Shown here piece after piece: positions 42,910 through 53,935 of a stretch of DNA of 64,000 nt (within the stretch, counting starts at the first letter, position 1; each line of letters opens with the position of its first letter). This DNA is from Mycobacterium sp. ELW1 (lineage in GTDB: Bacteria; Actinomycetota; Actinomycetes; Mycobacteriales; Mycobacteriaceae): NCBI RefSeq assembly GCF_008329905.1, contig NZ_CP032155.1, positions 2,666,001 to 2,730,000 on the forward strand, given 5' to 3'. The notes beneath the pieces were generated by a model. That model was not told the origin of the DNA. It ran no database searches and saw nothing but the letters and a program-made list of their open reading frames with translations. A program made the translations under genes and the position numbers.

Positions 42910-44352
42910 TCACCGTACTCCCGGCGGCCTCCCGGCGGCAGCGATCGTGACCGGTCCCGGTGGCGGCACCGGCGGGCCTGGCAGAGCGACCGCCGGGATG
43001 CCGGGTGTCCCGATCTGACCGGCCAGCCAGGGCAGTGCGTCGGCGAAGGCGCGCGCGGCGAAGGGCCAATCGTGCTTGCCGGGCTGAGCCACCACCGAGC
43101 AGTTGATACCGTTCGCGGTGCCCAATCCGCACAGCGTGTTCGCCGCGCCGGTCTGGTCGTTGGGATTGGGGTTGGCGTCGCGTCCACCCAGGCCGCTCGC
43201 GCCGGTCTCGATGGTGGTGGGGGTCGCGCGCTGCGCGGATGGCGCACCTGAGATGGCGAACCACCCCGATACGCCTTGATAGGGGCCATGTCTGGTGATG
43301 ACGGTGGCCGGATCGAAGTTGGCGTAAGCGGCGGCGTCGCCCCCGAACAGTCGAGAGATCGTCTGGGTCTTATTGCCGGAGTTCGGGGTCAGGTCGCCCG
43401 CGATGTCCTCAAACGTGCTGAACATATCCGGATGCATCGTGGTCAGGTCGACGGCGCAGGTGCCACCCATCGACCAGCCGACCAGGCCCCAGTTCGCACG
43501 GTTGGCACTCACACCGAAATTCGAAAGCATGAACGGCACAACGTCTTTGGTCAGATGATCGGCGGCATTGCCGCGCGGGCCGTTCACGCATTCGGTGTCA
43601 TTGTTGAACGCCCCGCCGGAGTCGACGAACACGAACACCGGGGCGTTGCCGTGATGTGCGGACGCGAAGTCGTCGATCGTCTTGATCGCATTGCCGGCGC
43701 GTAGCCAGTCAGCGGGGGTGTTGAATTCTCCGCCGATCATCATCACCGCCGGCAGCTTCGGCGGCGGGTTGGTGGCGTAGTACGCCGGCGGCAGATAGAC
43801 GAGTTCGTCGCGATGCGCGAAATGCGATGCGTCCGAAGGGATCGTGACCTTGACGACCGTTCCTTTGGCCGGGATGGCGTGTTGCTGCACCATCGCGGTG
43901 ACCGTGGCGCGGTCGGTCTGGTCGGGTAACGGGCCTGCGGTGACTTGATTCCAGGCGGTCTGCACGGTCGGGAAGTAGCCCACCCAGAGGTTCAGCATCA
44001 ACGCCGTTGCCAGCCCGCACAGCGGTATCGCCAGCACCGACATGCCCCGACGCCACCAGCGCGTGCCCCGCCAGCCGACGACCGCGACCACCGCGGCCAG
44101 GCCCGTTGCGGCGATCCACACCCACAGCTGCTGCGGGGCGGGGTCGCCGGCCAGGCCGTCATCGGCGATGCTCCATTGGGTGAACCAGGCGGCGGCGATA
44201 CCGATGATTGCGGCCAGCGGCAGCCACAGCAGCCGCCAGCGCCGGGTGCGCCAGCCCACAGCGAACGCCAGAACCAGGCCGGCCACGATCTGCACCGTGA
44301 GAGGCAACCATCCGTGCATCAACGAAATGTGTTGGTGATCAGCCGTGGTCAC
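42910..44352 (-). CDS. Membrane-anchored esterase-family protein (Rv1639c type)
   Basis: 480 residues from a GTG at 44352. The N-terminal about 140 residues hold four membrane spans (about 14-30, 40-58, 76-95 and 106-125). The extracytoplasmic C-terminal domain is a putative esterase of the antigen 85/esterase D type: LPAVMMIGGEF, nucleophile elbow GWSMGGTC (Ser near 301) and a late His in QPGKHDWPFAARAF. The C-terminus is Pro-rich. It resembles trehalose-mycolate or wall esterases, but the substrate is inferred. Position between uvrA and lysX matches Rv1639c. Confidence 0.85.
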   Translation of the reverse strand: MTTADHQHISLMHGWLPLTVQIVAGLVLAFAVGWRTRRWRLLWLPLAAIIGIAAAWFTQWSIADDGLAGDPAPQQLWVWIAATGLAAVVAVVGWRGTRWWRRGMSVLAIPLCGLATALMLNLWVGYFPTVQTAWNQVTAGPLPDQTDRATVTAMVQQHAIPAKGTVVKVTIPSDASHFAHRDELVYLPPAYYATNPPPKLPAVMMIGGEFNTPADWLRAGNAIKTIDDFASAHHGNAPVFVFVDSGGAFNNDTECVNGPRGNAADHLTKDVVPFMLSNFGVSANRANWGLVGWSMGGTCAVDLTTMHPDMFSTFEDIAGDLTPNSGNKTQTISRLFGGDAAAYANFDPATVITRHGPYQGVSGWFAISGAPSAQRATPTTIETGASGLGGRDANPNPNDQTGAANTLCGLGTANGINCSVVAQPGKHDWPFAARAFADALPWLAGQIGTPGIPAVALPGPPVPPPGPVTIAAAGRPPGVR

Positions 44353-44406
44353 GTTCTCATGGTGACGACGTTTCCTGGCTGGTGGCTGTGAAGTTCCTTC
44401 GGCGAG

Positions 44407-47400
44407 CTACCGGGGTTTGGCAAGCGGGAAGGGGAGCGTTTCCCGGATGCTGCGGCCGGTGATCAGCATGACCACCCGGTCGACGCCGACGCCGAGGCCG
44501 CCGGTCGGCGGCATCGCGTATTCCATTGCCTGCAGGAAGTCCTCGTCGAGCTCCATCGCCTCGGCATCGCCACCGGCGGCCAGCAGCGACTGTTCCTGCA
44601 GCCGGCGTCGCTGCTCGACCGGATCGGTCAGCTCGCTGTAGGCGGTGCCCAGCTCGACGCCCCACGCCACCAGATCCCAACGCTCGGCGACCCCTGGCTT
44701 GCTGCGATGTGGACGGGTCAGCGGCGACACCGAGGTCGGAAAGTCGGTGTAGAACGTCGGTGCTTCGGTGTGTTCCTCCACCAGCCGCTCGTACAGTTCG
44801 AGCACCACCGCACCGCAGTCCCAATGGGTCAGGTAGGGAATCCGCGCGGCATGGCACAACCGGCGCAGCACGGCCAGATCGGTGTGGGCGTCGATCTCTT
44901 CGCCGAGGGCTTCGGAGACGGCGTCGTGCACGGTCTTGACCGTCCATACGCCGGAGATGTCGATCGGTTCGAGCTGGTCGGGGCGGTCCGGCCTGGGGCG
45001 CATCACCACTGCGGACCCGTTGGCCGCGATTGCCGCGTTCTGGATCAATTCGCGGCAGCCGTCGATCCACACCCGGTAGTCGGCGTGCGCCTGGTAGGCC
45101 TCGAGCAGGGTGAACTCCGGGTTGTGGCTGAAATCGACGCCCTCGTTGCGGAACGCCCGGCCCAACTCGAAGACCCGCTCGACGCCGCCGACGCACAACC
45201 GCTTGAGGTATAGCTCAGGTGCGATGCGCAGATAAAGGTCAAGGTCGTAGGCGTTGATGTGGGTTTTGAACGGCCGGGCGTTGGCTCCGCCGTGGATCTG
45301 TTGCAGGATCGGCGTCTCGACTTCGAGAAAGCCCTTGTTGAACAAGGTGTCCCGGATCGAGTGCAGGACGTTGCTGCGCGCCCGGATCAGGTCTCGGGCT
45401 TCGGCGTTGATGGCGAGGTCGACGTAGCGTGCGCGGACCCGGGCCTCGGGATCCTGCAGGCCCTTCCACTTGTCCGGCAAGGGGCGCAGGCACTTTCCGA
45501 GCATGCGCCACTGCTGGACCAGCACCGATCGGGTGCCGTTCTTGCTGTACCCCATGTGCCCGGTGACCTCGACGAGATCACCGAGGTCGACGGCGGCGAA
45601 GTCTTCGGCGGCGCCGTCGAGCGTCGCCTTGTCCAACAGCAGCTGCACGTCGCCGGACCAGTCGCGTAGCTGGGCGAACACGACGCCGCCGTAGTCACGG
45701 GCACGCAGGATCCGGCCCGCGACGCTGAGGGTGACGTCGTCGGCGGCGCCCAGCGCCTGGGCGATGGTGTGGGTGGGCGGGGTGCCCACCGGGTATGCGT
45801 CGATTCCGTTGCGCTGCAGCGTTTTCAGCTTTGCCATCCGAACACGAACCTGGTCCGGGAGGCGTTCGCGTTGCCGGGTCTCGGGGTCGTCGGCGGGTTC
45901 GTCGACCGCATCGGGCGCCGTGCCGTCGGCGTGCAGCCGTCCCGATGCGGCCAGGTCCTCGGGGACCGCCGAGTAATGGCCGGTGTGCTGTTTGGTGCGC
46001 CGGGAGAACGGCAGCACCAGGAAGCCCTCGGCGATGACGGATGCGACACCGACCCGCGGCACCAGTCGCGCGTCCTCGTAGCAGGCGTAACGCGGGACCC
46101 ACTGCGGTTGGTACTTCATGTTGGAGCGGTACAGGGTCTCCAACTGCCACCACTTCGAGAAGAACACCAGCACGGCGCGCCACAGCCGCGCGACGGGGCC
46201 GGCGCCGAGTTGGGCGCCCTGCTCGAAGGCGGCGCGGAACATCGCGAAGTTCAGCGAGACGCGGCTGACGCCAAGTTCTTCGGCGTTCTGCAGCAGTTCG
46301 GTGACCATCAACTCGATGGTTCCGTTGGGGGACTTCGGCGAACGGCGCATCAGGTCCAGCGACAGCCCGTTGGTGCCCCACGGCACCAACGAGAGCATCG
46401 CGACGACCTCGCCTCCCTCCTGCCCCTCGCCGCTCGCGCCCTGCACCGCCTCCACCAACAAGCAGTCGCCGTCGGCGAGGTCACCGAGCCGCCCCAGTGC
46501 CATCGAGAAGCCGCGTTCGGTTTCGGTGTCGCGCCAGCTGTCGGCCCGGCTGATCACGGCGGCCATCTCCGCCGGCGAAAAGTCGCGGTGCCGCCGGAAC
46601 CGGACTGTGAGGCCTGCGCGACGGGCGCGGGTGACGGCCTGGCGCACGGCGCGCATGTCGGACCCGGACAGGTGGAACTGGTCGGGATACAGGATCGCCT
46701 CGTCGCCGAGTTGGAGGGCGTTGAGACCGGCCTCGCGGAACGCTTGGGCGCCGGTGGAACTCGCGCCCATCACCCCGGGTGCCCAGCCGTACTCCTGGCA
46801 CAGCGACAGCCACGCCGCGATGGCCTGCGGCCAGGCGCGCGGGTCGCCGATCGGGTCCCCGCTGGCCAGGCAGACCCCGACCTCGACGCGATAGGTGATC
46901 GCGGCGCGCCCGTTGGCGGCGAACACCACGGACTTGTCCCGACGGGTGGCGAAATAGCCGAGCGAATCGTTCTTGCCGTACACCTGCAGCAGTCCGCGGA
47001 TGGCGGATTCGTCCTCTCCGGTCAACGCGTTCTCGGCGCGCTGGGATTGGAACAGCACGATCGCGGCCACCATCAGCGCCATGGCGCCGAACAGGCCGAG
47101 CAGTGCGTTGACGAAGGTGTGCGGATGACCGGTGAAGGATTCGGAGCCGGCACCGGCGAACGCGCCGACCCGGTTGAGTGCGTACAGGAATCGATCTTCG
47201 CGGGCCAGGGTGCCGGGGAAGAACTCGAGCAGGGCCCAGCCGATCGCGGTGCCGACGGCCAAGCCGGCTACCAGCGTTGCGGCGGCCTTGACCAGGGCCC
47301 CGCGGCGGACCCGTGCCCAGAACTCCTTGTAGGCGAGCACCAGTGCGATGGCCGCGGCGATGTGGAACGTCAGGCCGATCACTTCGCCGGCGTCCACAGC

Positions 47401-47724
47401 TGCGGTCTCGTCGCCGGTCAGCAGGTCGGTGATGTTCCACACCGACGCGGCCACCATGTAGAAGACGAGAATCCACCAGGCGATCCGTTTGCGCGCCGCG
47501 AGCGCGGCGGCCAGCAGAGCAAGGACGAACGCCCACGCGAAGCTGGTGTCGGGGAAGTTGAACAGATAGCTGTTGATGAACTCCCGCGGTATCCGGATGG
47601 TGTGCCGCAATATCGTCGAGACGCTCGACAGCAGCGACAGCGTCGCGATCACGCCGATGATCCAGCCGGCCGCCGCGGGCACCCAGCGGAACCGTGAAGT
47701 TGGCCGGCTCGTGGTGACGGTCAT
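44407..47724 (-). CDS. lysX: LysX: bifunctional lysyl-phosphatidylglycerol synthase / lysyl-tRNA synthetase
   Basis: 1105 residues. The N-terminal membrane domain (about 15-235, six to seven spans) is followed by an MprF-like DUF2156 transferase domain (about 250-560). The C-terminal class II lysyl-tRNA synthetase (about 610-1105) has an OB fold ([19 protein letters not shown]), motif 2 [14 protein letters not shown] and motif 3 [12 protein letters not shown]. It charges tRNA-Lys and transfers lysine to phosphatidylglycerol, which protects against cationic peptides. This fusion is characteristic of actinobacteria. Length is slightly below the M. tuberculosis protein. Confidence 0.96.
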   Translation of the reverse strand: MTVTTSRPTSRFRWVPAAAGWIIGVIATLSLLSSVSTILRHTIRIPREFINSYLFNFPDTSFAWAFVLALLAAALAARKRIAWWILVFYMVAASVWNITDLLTGDETAAVDAGEVIGLTFHIAAAIALVLAYKEFWARVRRGALVKAAATLVAGLAVGTAIGWALLEFFPGTLAREDRFLYALNRVGAFAGAGSESFTGHPHTFVNALLGLFGAMALMVAAIVLFQSQRAENALTGEDESAIRGLLQVYGKNDSLGYFATRRDKSVVFAANGRAAITYRVEVGVCLASGDPIGDPRAWPQAIAAWLSLCQEYGWAPGVMGASSTGAQAFREAGLNALQLGDEAILYPDQFHLSGSDMRAVRQAVTRARRAGLTVRFRRHRDFSPAEMAAVISRADSWRDTETERGFSMALGRLGDLADGDCLLVEAVQGASGEGQEGGEVVAMLSLVPWGTNGLSLDLMRRSPKSPNGTIELMVTELLQNAEELGVSRVSLNFAMFRAAFEQGAQLGAGPVARLWRAVLVFFSKWWQLETLYRSNMKYQPQWVPRYACYEDARLVPRVGVASVIAEGFLVLPFSRRTKQHTGHYSAVPEDLAASGRLHADGTAPDAVDEPADDPETRQRERLPDQVRVRMAKLKTLQRNGIDAYPVGTPPTHTIAQALGAADDVTLSVAGRILRARDYGGVVFAQLRDWSGDVQLLLDKATLDGAAEDFAAVDLGDLVEVTGHMGYSKNGTRSVLVQQWRMLGKCLRPLPDKWKGLQDPEARVRARYVDLAINAEARDLIRARSNVLHSIRDTLFNKGFLEVETPILQQIHGGANARPFKTHINAYDLDLYLRIAPELYLKRLCVGGVERVFELGRAFRNEGVDFSHNPEFTLLEAYQAHADYRVWIDGCRELIQNAAIAANGSAVVMRPRPDRPDQLEPIDISGVWTVKTVHDAVSEALGEEIDAHTDLAVLRRLCHAARIPYLTHWDCGAVVLELYERLVEEHTEAPTFYTDFPTSVSPLTRPHRSKPGVAERWDLVAWGVELGTAYSELTDPVEQRRRLQEQSLLAAGGDAEAMELDEDFLQAMEYAMPPTGGLGVGVDRVVMLITGRSIRETLPFPLAKPR

Positions 47725-47771
47725 AGTGCCGCCGAGGATATTACTTCGACATTCGAATTGTCTGTGGTGTG

Positions 47772-48134
47772 CTACCAGACGGGGCCGGTGTATTTCTCGC
47801 CCGGGCCGTGGCCAGGTTCATCGGGAGCAACGCTGGCTTCCCGGAAAGCCAGCTGCAGACTCTTCAGTCCGTCTCGGACCGGGCCTGCATGCGGGCCGAG
47901 ATACTCCGCCGAGGCGGTCACCAAGCCGGCCAGCGCGGTGATCAGCCGGCGGGCCTCGTCGAGGTCGCGGTGTTCGCTGCTGTCGGGATCAGGGGAGGAA
48001 AGCCCGATTTTCTCCGCCGCCGCGCTCATCAGCATCACCGCGGCGCGGGTGATGACTTCCACGGCGGGGATGTCGGCCAGGTCGCGTGCCCGCGGGTCGC
48101 TCGCGTCAGCTGGTGGTGTGGTTGGGTCCGTCAT
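47772..48134 (-). CDS. DUF1844 protein
   Basis: 120 residues from the ATG at 48134 ([12 protein letters not shown]). DUF1844 core: [24 protein letters not shown], then [18 protein letters not shown]. Soluble, helical, unknown function. It is divergent from infC and 47 nt downstream of lysX's start, on the same strand. Confidence 0.87.
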   Translation of the reverse strand: MTDPTTPPADASDPRARDLADIPAVEVITRAAVMLMSAAAEKIGLSSPDPDSSEHRDLDEARRLITALAGLVTASAEYLGPHAGPVRDGLKSLQLAFREASVAPDEPGHGPGEKYTGPVW

Positions 48135-48310
48135 GCCTGCTAGACTGGCATGCACGACCGTCCCGGCTTACGCCAGGGACAGCAAGTGGAGTCCCACTCC
48201 CACCGTTCGCCACGGATGTTTCCGCAGGTACAACGGTCCGGTCGCAGGTACCGCAATGGTATCTGTTCTGCGGTTTCGCAGGCGGCGTCAGCCGTGATCG
48301 GTCGGCACTG

Positions 48311-48331
48311 GGCCCTGCTTCATGCAGGGCC
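48311..48331 (+). promoter_or_regulatory. Stem-loop in the infC leader
   Basis: A perfect 8-bp stem GGCCCTGC/GCAGGGCC with a 5-nt loop TTCAT, followed by TTCTC, 85 nt before the infC start. It could be an attenuator controlling the infC–rpmI–rplT operon, as L20 leaders do in Firmicutes, but no consensus supports that here. Confidence 0.5.
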
Positions 48332-48416
48332 TTCTCGCTGATGGCGTGGTTTCTCCCCGGCTGTTCCCTTGTGACTCCGCGGTGGTCCGAAGAGGAAACC
48401 GAACCAGGGAGGCCCC

Positions 48417-49019
<603 letters not shown>

Positions 49020-49031
49020 AACTGAGGACCA

Positions 49032-49226
49032 ATGCCCAAGGCCAAGACTCACAGCGGAGCATCGAAGCGCTTCCGCAAGACCGGCACCGGGAAGATCGTG
49101 CGGCAGAAGGCGAACCGTCGCCACCTGCTCGAGCACAAGGCCACCAAGCGCACCCGTCGCCTGGACGGTCGCACCGTCGTGGCACCCAACGACGCCAAGC
49201 GCGTCAACGCGATGCTGAACGGCTAA
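49032..49226 (+). CDS. rpmI: 50S ribosomal protein L35
   Basis: 64 residues, very basic, with the L35 pattern [18 protein letters not shown] and a C-terminal [12 protein letters not shown]. Normal length. It lies 12 nt after infC, with GAGGACCA before the ATG. Confidence 0.96.
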   Translation: MPKAKTHSGASKRFRKTGTGKIVRQKANRRHLLEHKATKRTRRLDGRTVVAPNDAKRVNAMLNG

Positions 49227-49274
49227 GCGCCGTAACCCTCAACTTTCTGACCGAACGAGAATAGGAACACCCCA

Positions 49275-49664
49275 ATGGCACGCGTGAAGCGCGCACTCAA
49301 TGCCCAGAAGAAGCGGCGCACAGTACTCAAGGCGTCGAAGGGCTACCGCGGCCAGCGTTCGCGGCTCTACCGCAAAGCCAAAGAGCAGCAGCTGCATTCG
49401 CTGACCTACGCCTACCGGGACCGTCGTGCCCGCAAGGGTGAGTTCCGCAAGCTGTGGATCTCCCGCATCAACGCGGCTGCCCGCGCCAACGACATCACCT
49501 ATAACCGGTTGATCCAGGGCCTGAAGGCCGCCGGTGTCGAGGTCGATCGCAAGAACCTCGCCGAGATCGCCGTCAGTGACCCCGCTGCGTTCGCCGCGCT
49601 GGTCGAGGTCGCCAAGGGCGCGCTGCCGGAGGACGTCAACGCTCCCTCCGGTGAAGCCGCCTGA
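49275..49664 (+). CDS. rplT: 50S ribosomal protein L20
   Basis: 129 residues. Typical L20: [19 protein letters not shown] at the start and [19 protein letters not shown] in the globular part. It binds 23S rRNA early in assembly and represses its own operon in several bacteria. The last 14 nt overlap the start of tsnR. Confidence 0.96.
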   Translation: MARVKRALNAQKKRRTVLKASKGYRGQRSRLYRKAKEQQLHSLTYAYRDRRARKGEFRKLWISRINAAARANDITYNRLIQGLKAAGVEVDRKNLAEIAVSDPAAFAALVEVAKGALPEDVNAPSGEAA

Positions 49665-50475
49665 CATTTCGGAGTCAGAGGCACTCACTGAACGATCCGC
49701 CCGGGTGGCAGCTGCAGTAAAACTGCAGCGCCACACCGGGCGTCGTCGTGCTGGGCGCTTTTTGGCCGAGGGGCCCAACCTGGTCGAGGCCGCGGGCCGC
49801 CGTGGACTGGTGATCGAGGTGTTCGCCACCGAAGCGGCGGCGCAGCGCCATGCCCAGCTGCTCACCGGGTTGGTTGTCCACCGGGTGACCGAGCGTGCGG
49901 CCAAGGCGTTGTCGGAAACGGTGACGCCCTCGGGGTTGGTCGCGGTGTGTACGACGCCCGACGACGATATCGATGCCGTGCTGGCCGGACGGCCACAGTT
50001 GGTGGTGGTGGCGGTCGAACTGTCGGAACCGGGTAATGCCGGGACCCTGATCCGGTTGGCCGACGCGATGGGAGCCGCGGCGGTGGTGTTCGCCGGGCAC
50101 AGTGTGGATCCCTATAACGGCAAGGTCTTACGGTCTTCGGCGGGCAGCATCTTCGCGGTGCCGGTGGTGGTCGCCGATGATGCTGAGGACGTCTTCGGCC
50201 GGTTGCGCGGCGCGGACCTGAAGGTGCTGGCGACGACGCTGGATGGTGAGATGAGCCTGGACGACGCCGACCCGGTCCTGGCCGCGCCGACGGCCTGGGT
50301 GTTCGGCCCCGAGGCGCAGGGTCTGTCCGCGGACGTTGCCGCGCTGGCCGACCACCGGGTGACAATCCCGATGAGCGGCGGCGCGGAGAGTCTGAATGTC
50401 GCTGCCGCTGCGGCTATTTGCCTGTATCAGAGCGCGCGTGTCCAGCGTGCGCAGCTCTCAGGGCGCTCCGGCTAG
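49651..50475 (+). CDS. tsnR: SPOUT-class 23S rRNA/tRNA 2'-O-methyltransferase (TsnR family)
   Basis: 274 residues from the GTG at 49651, which lies inside rplT; a longer frame back to 49534 is a shadow of rplT. An N-terminal substrate-binding domain (about 15-90) precedes the SPOUT knot with [25 protein letters not shown] and [18 protein letters not shown]. It methylates rRNA or tRNA ribose using AdoMet. The symbol follows Rv1644 annotation; thiostrepton resistance is not implied. Its 3' end overlaps the convergent PucR regulator gene by 18 nt. Confidence 0.9.
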   Translation: MKPPDISESEALTERSARVAAAVKLQRHTGRRRAGRFLAEGPNLVEAAGRRGLVIEVFATEAAAQRHAQLLTGLVVHRVTERAAKALSETVTPSGLVAVCTTPDDDIDAVLAGRPQLVVVAVELSEPGNAGTLIRLADAMGAAAVVFAGHSVDPYNGKVLRSSAGSIFAVPVVVADDAEDVFGRLRGADLKVLATTLDGEMSLDDADPVLAAPTAWVFGPEAQGLSADVAALADHRVTIPMSGGAESLNVAAAAAICLYQSARVQRAQLSGRSG

Positions 50476-52236
50476 GTCGTGGACGGTGATCGCCGCGGTG
50501 TAGTGCATCATCGCCGCGGGGTCATCGAGGTCATAGCGGCACAGCTTCTCGATCCGGCGTAACCGCTGGGCCACGGTGTTGGGGTGGATGACCAGGGCTG
50601 CGGCGGTGGCGGTTCGGTCCCGCCGGCAGGCGAGATAGGCGCGCAGCGTCGCCACGAGTTCGGTGCGGTGGGCGGCGTCGTAGTCGACGATCGGCCCGAG
50701 GGTCCGCAACGCGAACTCCCGCAGCGTGGCTGAGTCGTCGATCTGCAGAAGCAATCCGACGATCCCGAGGTCTGCGACGGTGAGGACCGTGCCGATGCGC
50801 CCGTCTCGGAGCGCGATCTCCAGGGTGCCCTTGGCGATGCGGTAGGACTCGCGGTAGGTCGGACGGTGCTCGGAAGACACTGCAACGGTGGCTTCGGCGC
50901 CCGGGACGGCGATTTGCAGAGCTCGGTGCACCGCCGTCGCCACCGGGGTTTCATCGGCCGTCGCGACCGGAGGCCACAACACGACGATGTGTCCTGCGTG
51001 CATGGCGACCAATGGCCGGGGATGGTGACCGGCAGCGAATTTGGCGACATGTGACAGCGCGCGCTCATACAAGCGCGGCTCGGACTGCCCATTCGGTCCC
51101 GTCAGTGCGGCGACCATTGCCGTGTGCGGCAGCGTGAGGTCGTGGCCGAGGCGGTTCGCCCGCAGCAGAAGGTCTTCGGGCGGTGCCGTCCGGCTGGCCA
51201 GCAAGTCCGCCAGCAATTCGCCGCGCAGCCGGTGTTCGACCTCGTCGGCCGTCCGCGCACGAAGGAACTCCAGTGCCACCACAAGGCAACCGTGCTCGAC
51301 CGCCCGCGCGTCGATGGCAGTGAGGGGAGAATCGTTGGCGGGAAACCAGATTCGCGCGACGATCTCGCTGCCCAGCCGAACGGCGCTGACGAACCACCGT
51401 GCTGCCGCGTCGTCAGTCCGGACGGGGACCGGTGTCGAACCGGCGTCGTCGTGATCCGCCGCGTCCCGCCAGGCCGCGTCCGGGAACTGCGCGCCGTCTC
51501 CGGCGAGCACCCCATGGCGTGCATCGTCGATCAGCACTGGCCGGCCGAGCAATTCGCGCAGCGTCGCAGCGATGCCATCGATGCCACCGGAGCGCAGTGT
51601 GACGCCCAGTAGTCGTTGATGAATCTGCTCTGAGCGCCGCAACATGTCCCGTTGCTCGAGCAAGGAGAGGTTGAGAGCACGTAACTCGTCGAGGCGGCTG
51701 GCCGAGGTCAAAGCGATGGCTGCGTGGTTGGCCAGCAACATCATTCGCTGCACCGCGTGCTGGGTGAAGGTGTGAACCGGTGCGTAATAGCCGTTCAGCG
51801 TGCCCAGCACTTCGTTGTGGGCGATCAAGGGCACCGCGATCACGGCCCGGTAGCCCTGCTCGCGAGCGATCCCCGCCCACACTGCGAATTCCGGCTCCGC
51901 GGTCACATCGCGGATTGCCACGGCGGTGCCGGTGTGAAACGCCTTGCTCGACGGCGAGGTGCTGTCCAACTGGATCGGGTGGTCGGAGTTGACCCGGTGC
52001 ACATAGTCGTCCGACAGGCCGCTCCACCCGGCGATCCGCAACCGCTGACGTGACGGGTCGGGCACCAACACCCCACAGAAGTCGAATCCCAGCAGCTTCC
52101 TGGCTGTGTCGGCAACCAGAGTGAGGACCTGGTTCACATCGGTGTCGGTGGCCGCCGCGGCGCTCAGCACACCCAGCGCGTCGAGCCAGGTCAGCAGCTC
52201 CAACCCCGGCCGCCGAGCTTGCGGTGCATCGGCCAT
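50458..52236 (-). CDS. PucR-family transcriptional regulator with GAF domain
   Basis: 592 residues from the ATG at 52236; an ATG nine nt upstream abuts the GGGAGG ribosome binding site and is less likely. Order: GAF-type sensor (about 20-180, FDFCGVLVPDPSRQRLR), a central PucR/GGDEF-like region (about 270-440), and a C-terminal HTH_30 domain (about 520-585, RDRTATAAALVIHPNTVAQRLRRIEKL). PucR-type proteins usually activate catabolic genes upon binding an effector. It is divergent from the nine-gene operon at 52397-62869, and an inverted repeat lies between them, so it is the likely pathway-specific regulator. Confidence 0.9.
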   Translation of the reverse strand: MADAPQARRPGLELLTWLDALGVLSAAAATDTDVNQVLTLVADTARKLLGFDFCGVLVPDPSRQRLRIAGWSGLSDDYVHRVNSDHPIQLDSTSPSSKAFHTGTAVAIRDVTAEPEFAVWAGIAREQGYRAVIAVPLIAHNEVLGTLNGYYAPVHTFTQHAVQRMMLLANHAAIALTSASRLDELRALNLSLLEQRDMLRRSEQIHQRLLGVTLRSGGIDGIAATLRELLGRPVLIDDARHGVLAGDGAQFPDAAWRDAADHDDAGSTPVPVRTDDAAARWFVSAVRLGSEIVARIWFPANDSPLTAIDARAVEHGCLVVALEFLRARTADEVEHRLRGELLADLLASRTAPPEDLLLRANRLGHDLTLPHTAMVAALTGPNGQSEPRLYERALSHVAKFAAGHHPRPLVAMHAGHIVVLWPPVATADETPVATAVHRALQIAVPGAEATVAVSSEHRPTYRESYRIAKGTLEIALRDGRIGTVLTVADLGIVGLLLQIDDSATLREFALRTLGPIVDYDAAHRTELVATLRAYLACRRDRTATAAALVIHPNTVAQRLRRIEKLCRYDLDDPAAMMHYTAAITVHDLAGAP

Positions 52237-52257
52237 GCCGAACATCCTCCCTCACTC

Positions 52258-52275
52258 AGTGTTCAGCCCAACACT
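52258..52275. promoter_or_regulatory. Inverted repeat between the PucR and aldehyde dehydrogenase genes
   Basis: AGTGTT-CAGCCC-AACACT is a perfect 6-bp inverted repeat 21 nt from the PucR start. Further GTTCA/TGAAC elements occur at 52261 and 52299-52309 in the 160-nt divergent gap. It is a plausible binding site for the PucR protein. Confidence 0.45.
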
Positions 52276-52396
52276 AATTGGCCAAGAGTATGTCTGCGTG
52301 AACATTGAACGCCCGCTCGTCTGTGATGACACTCATATTCCATGCACCCGGTCGACCCATGGCCGACCACCGGACTTGACCCGATGTGAGGACCTC

Positions 52397-53896
52397 ATGA
52401 GCCATGCCAGTACTGCGACTGCGATCCGGCGCCCCATACCCGCGGGCGTCGCGCCGCTCGTTCGCGACATCGTGAACCCGTCGACCGGGGATGTCATCGC
52501 CACCGTGTCTGAAGCGTCGGCCGCCGATGTCGATGTGGCAGTCGCCAGGGCCCGCGCTGCATTCGTCGACGGCCCGTGGCCGGAGATGACACGCACTCAG
52601 CGCGGAAAGTTGTTGCTCCGCATGGCTGATGCCATCGAGGCCGCCGGTGAGCGGCTGTACACACTGGAAGCGCAGAATAACGGACGACCCATCACCGAAA
52701 CCCGCGCTCAACTGTCTCGGGTACCGGAGTGGTTCCGCTACAACGCCGGTCTGCTGGCGGCGCAGCGTGCCGCCGCGCTACCCGGCGATGGGCCGTACCT
52801 GACCTATCAGCAGCGGCTTCCGTTGGGCGTGTGCGGAATCATCACCCCGTTCAATCACCCGATGCTCATCTTGGCCCGCAGCCTGTCGGCGGCGCTGGCC
52901 AACGGCAATACCGTCGTGGTCAAGCCGTCGGAACTGACACCGCTCACCACACTGGCATTGGCTGAAATCCTGGCCGAGGTTGGGCTTCCCGACGGAGTGC
53001 TCAACGTCGTCACCGGCGGGCGGCCAGCGGGTGAACGGCTCACTCAACACCCCGACATCGCGAAGATCACACTGACCGGTGGTACCGAGGCCGGCCGTGC
53101 CGCTGCGGTCGCGACAGCATCACGCTTCGCCCGCGTCACAGCCGAACTCGGCGGCAAGACCCCGATCATCGTCTTCGACGACGTGGATCCCGTCATCGCC
53201 GCTGAGGGGGCGGCCTTCGCAGCGTTCGTCGCCGCGGGCCAGTCCTGCGTCGCCGGTTCGCGTTTTCTTGTCCACCGCACCATCTACCGACGTTTCGTCG
53301 AGGCGTTGGCCGCCCGCGCACAGGCGATCCGGGTGGGGGATCCGAGCCTGCCTGACACCCAGATGGGGCCGCTCATCAGTGCGGCGCAGCGCGACAAGGT
53401 TCGCACCATGATCGAGGCCGGCGTGGCCGAGGGCGCCCGGCTGGCCGCCGGAGGCGGCGTCCCCGACCTGCCGCAGCACCTGCAGACAGGTTTCTTCCTG
53501 CAGCCGACCGTGCTGTCCGACGCAACGATGACCATGTCCGTTGCGACCACGGAGATCTTCGGGCCGGTCGCCGTGGTGATCCCCTTTGACGACGAGGCCG
53601 AGGCCGTCGCGATGGCCAATGACAACCGGTACGGCCTCGGCGCCGGTGTGTGGACGCTCGATGTCGCTCGCGCTCATCGAGTGGCCGAACGAGTTGTCGC
53701 CGGAATGGTGTGGGTGAACGACCACCACCGGCTGGAGCCGTCGTTGCCGTGGGGCGGCGTGAAGGAATCCGGCATGGGCAAGGACGCCGGCGTCGAGTCC
53801 TTCGACGACTTCTCGTGGGTCAAGACAATCGTCGTGCGCACCGCCGCTGAGCCGGTCGACTGGTACGGCGGCCATCAGACCGACCGCCTGAACTGA
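52397..53896 (+). CDS. NAD(P)-dependent aldehyde dehydrogenase
   Basis: 499 residues from the ATG at 52397 with GAGGA 6 nt upstream; the frame runs back to 52106 without support. Catalytic Glu250 lies in ELGGKTP and nucleophile Cys284 in GQSCVAG. The cofactor region is TLTGGTEAGRAAA, and EIFGPVAVVIPF is present. It oxidises an aldehyde to an acid with NAD(P). Related members include 2-aminomuconate/hydroxymuconate semialdehyde dehydrogenases, a role that would fit the ACMSD-like gene in the same operon. First gene of the operon. Confidence 0.93.
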   Translation: MSHASTATAIRRPIPAGVAPLVRDIVNPSTGDVIATVSEASAADVDVAVARARAAFVDGPWPEMTRTQRGKLLLRMADAIEAAGERLYTLEAQNNGRPITETRAQLSRVPEWFRYNAGLLAAQRAAALPGDGPYLTYQQRLPLGVCGIITPFNHPMLILARSLSAALANGNTVVVKPSELTPLTTLALAEILAEVGLPDGVLNVVTGGRPAGERLTQHPDIAKITLTGGTEAGRAAAVATASRFARVTAELGGKTPIIVFDDVDPVIAAEGAAFAAFVAAGQSCVAGSRFLVHRTIYRRFVEALAARAQAIRVGDPSLPDTQMGPLISAAQRDKVRTMIEAGVAEGARLAAGGGVPDLPQHLQTGFFLQPTVLSDATMTMSVATTEIFGPVAVVIPFDDEAEAVAMANDNRYGLGAGVWTLDVARAHRVAERVVAGMVWVNDHHRLEPSLPWGGVKESGMGKDAGVESFDDFSWVKTIVVRTAAEPVDWYGGHQTDRLN

Positions 53897-53935
53897 TTGG
53901 GCATGACCAAACCACAACGCAGTGAGGGGAATTCG

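Noticed and set aside
45769..47697. 642-residue plus-strand frame antisense to lysX
   Set aside because: Composition is typical of a shadow frame and lysX is a well-supported gene on the other strand.
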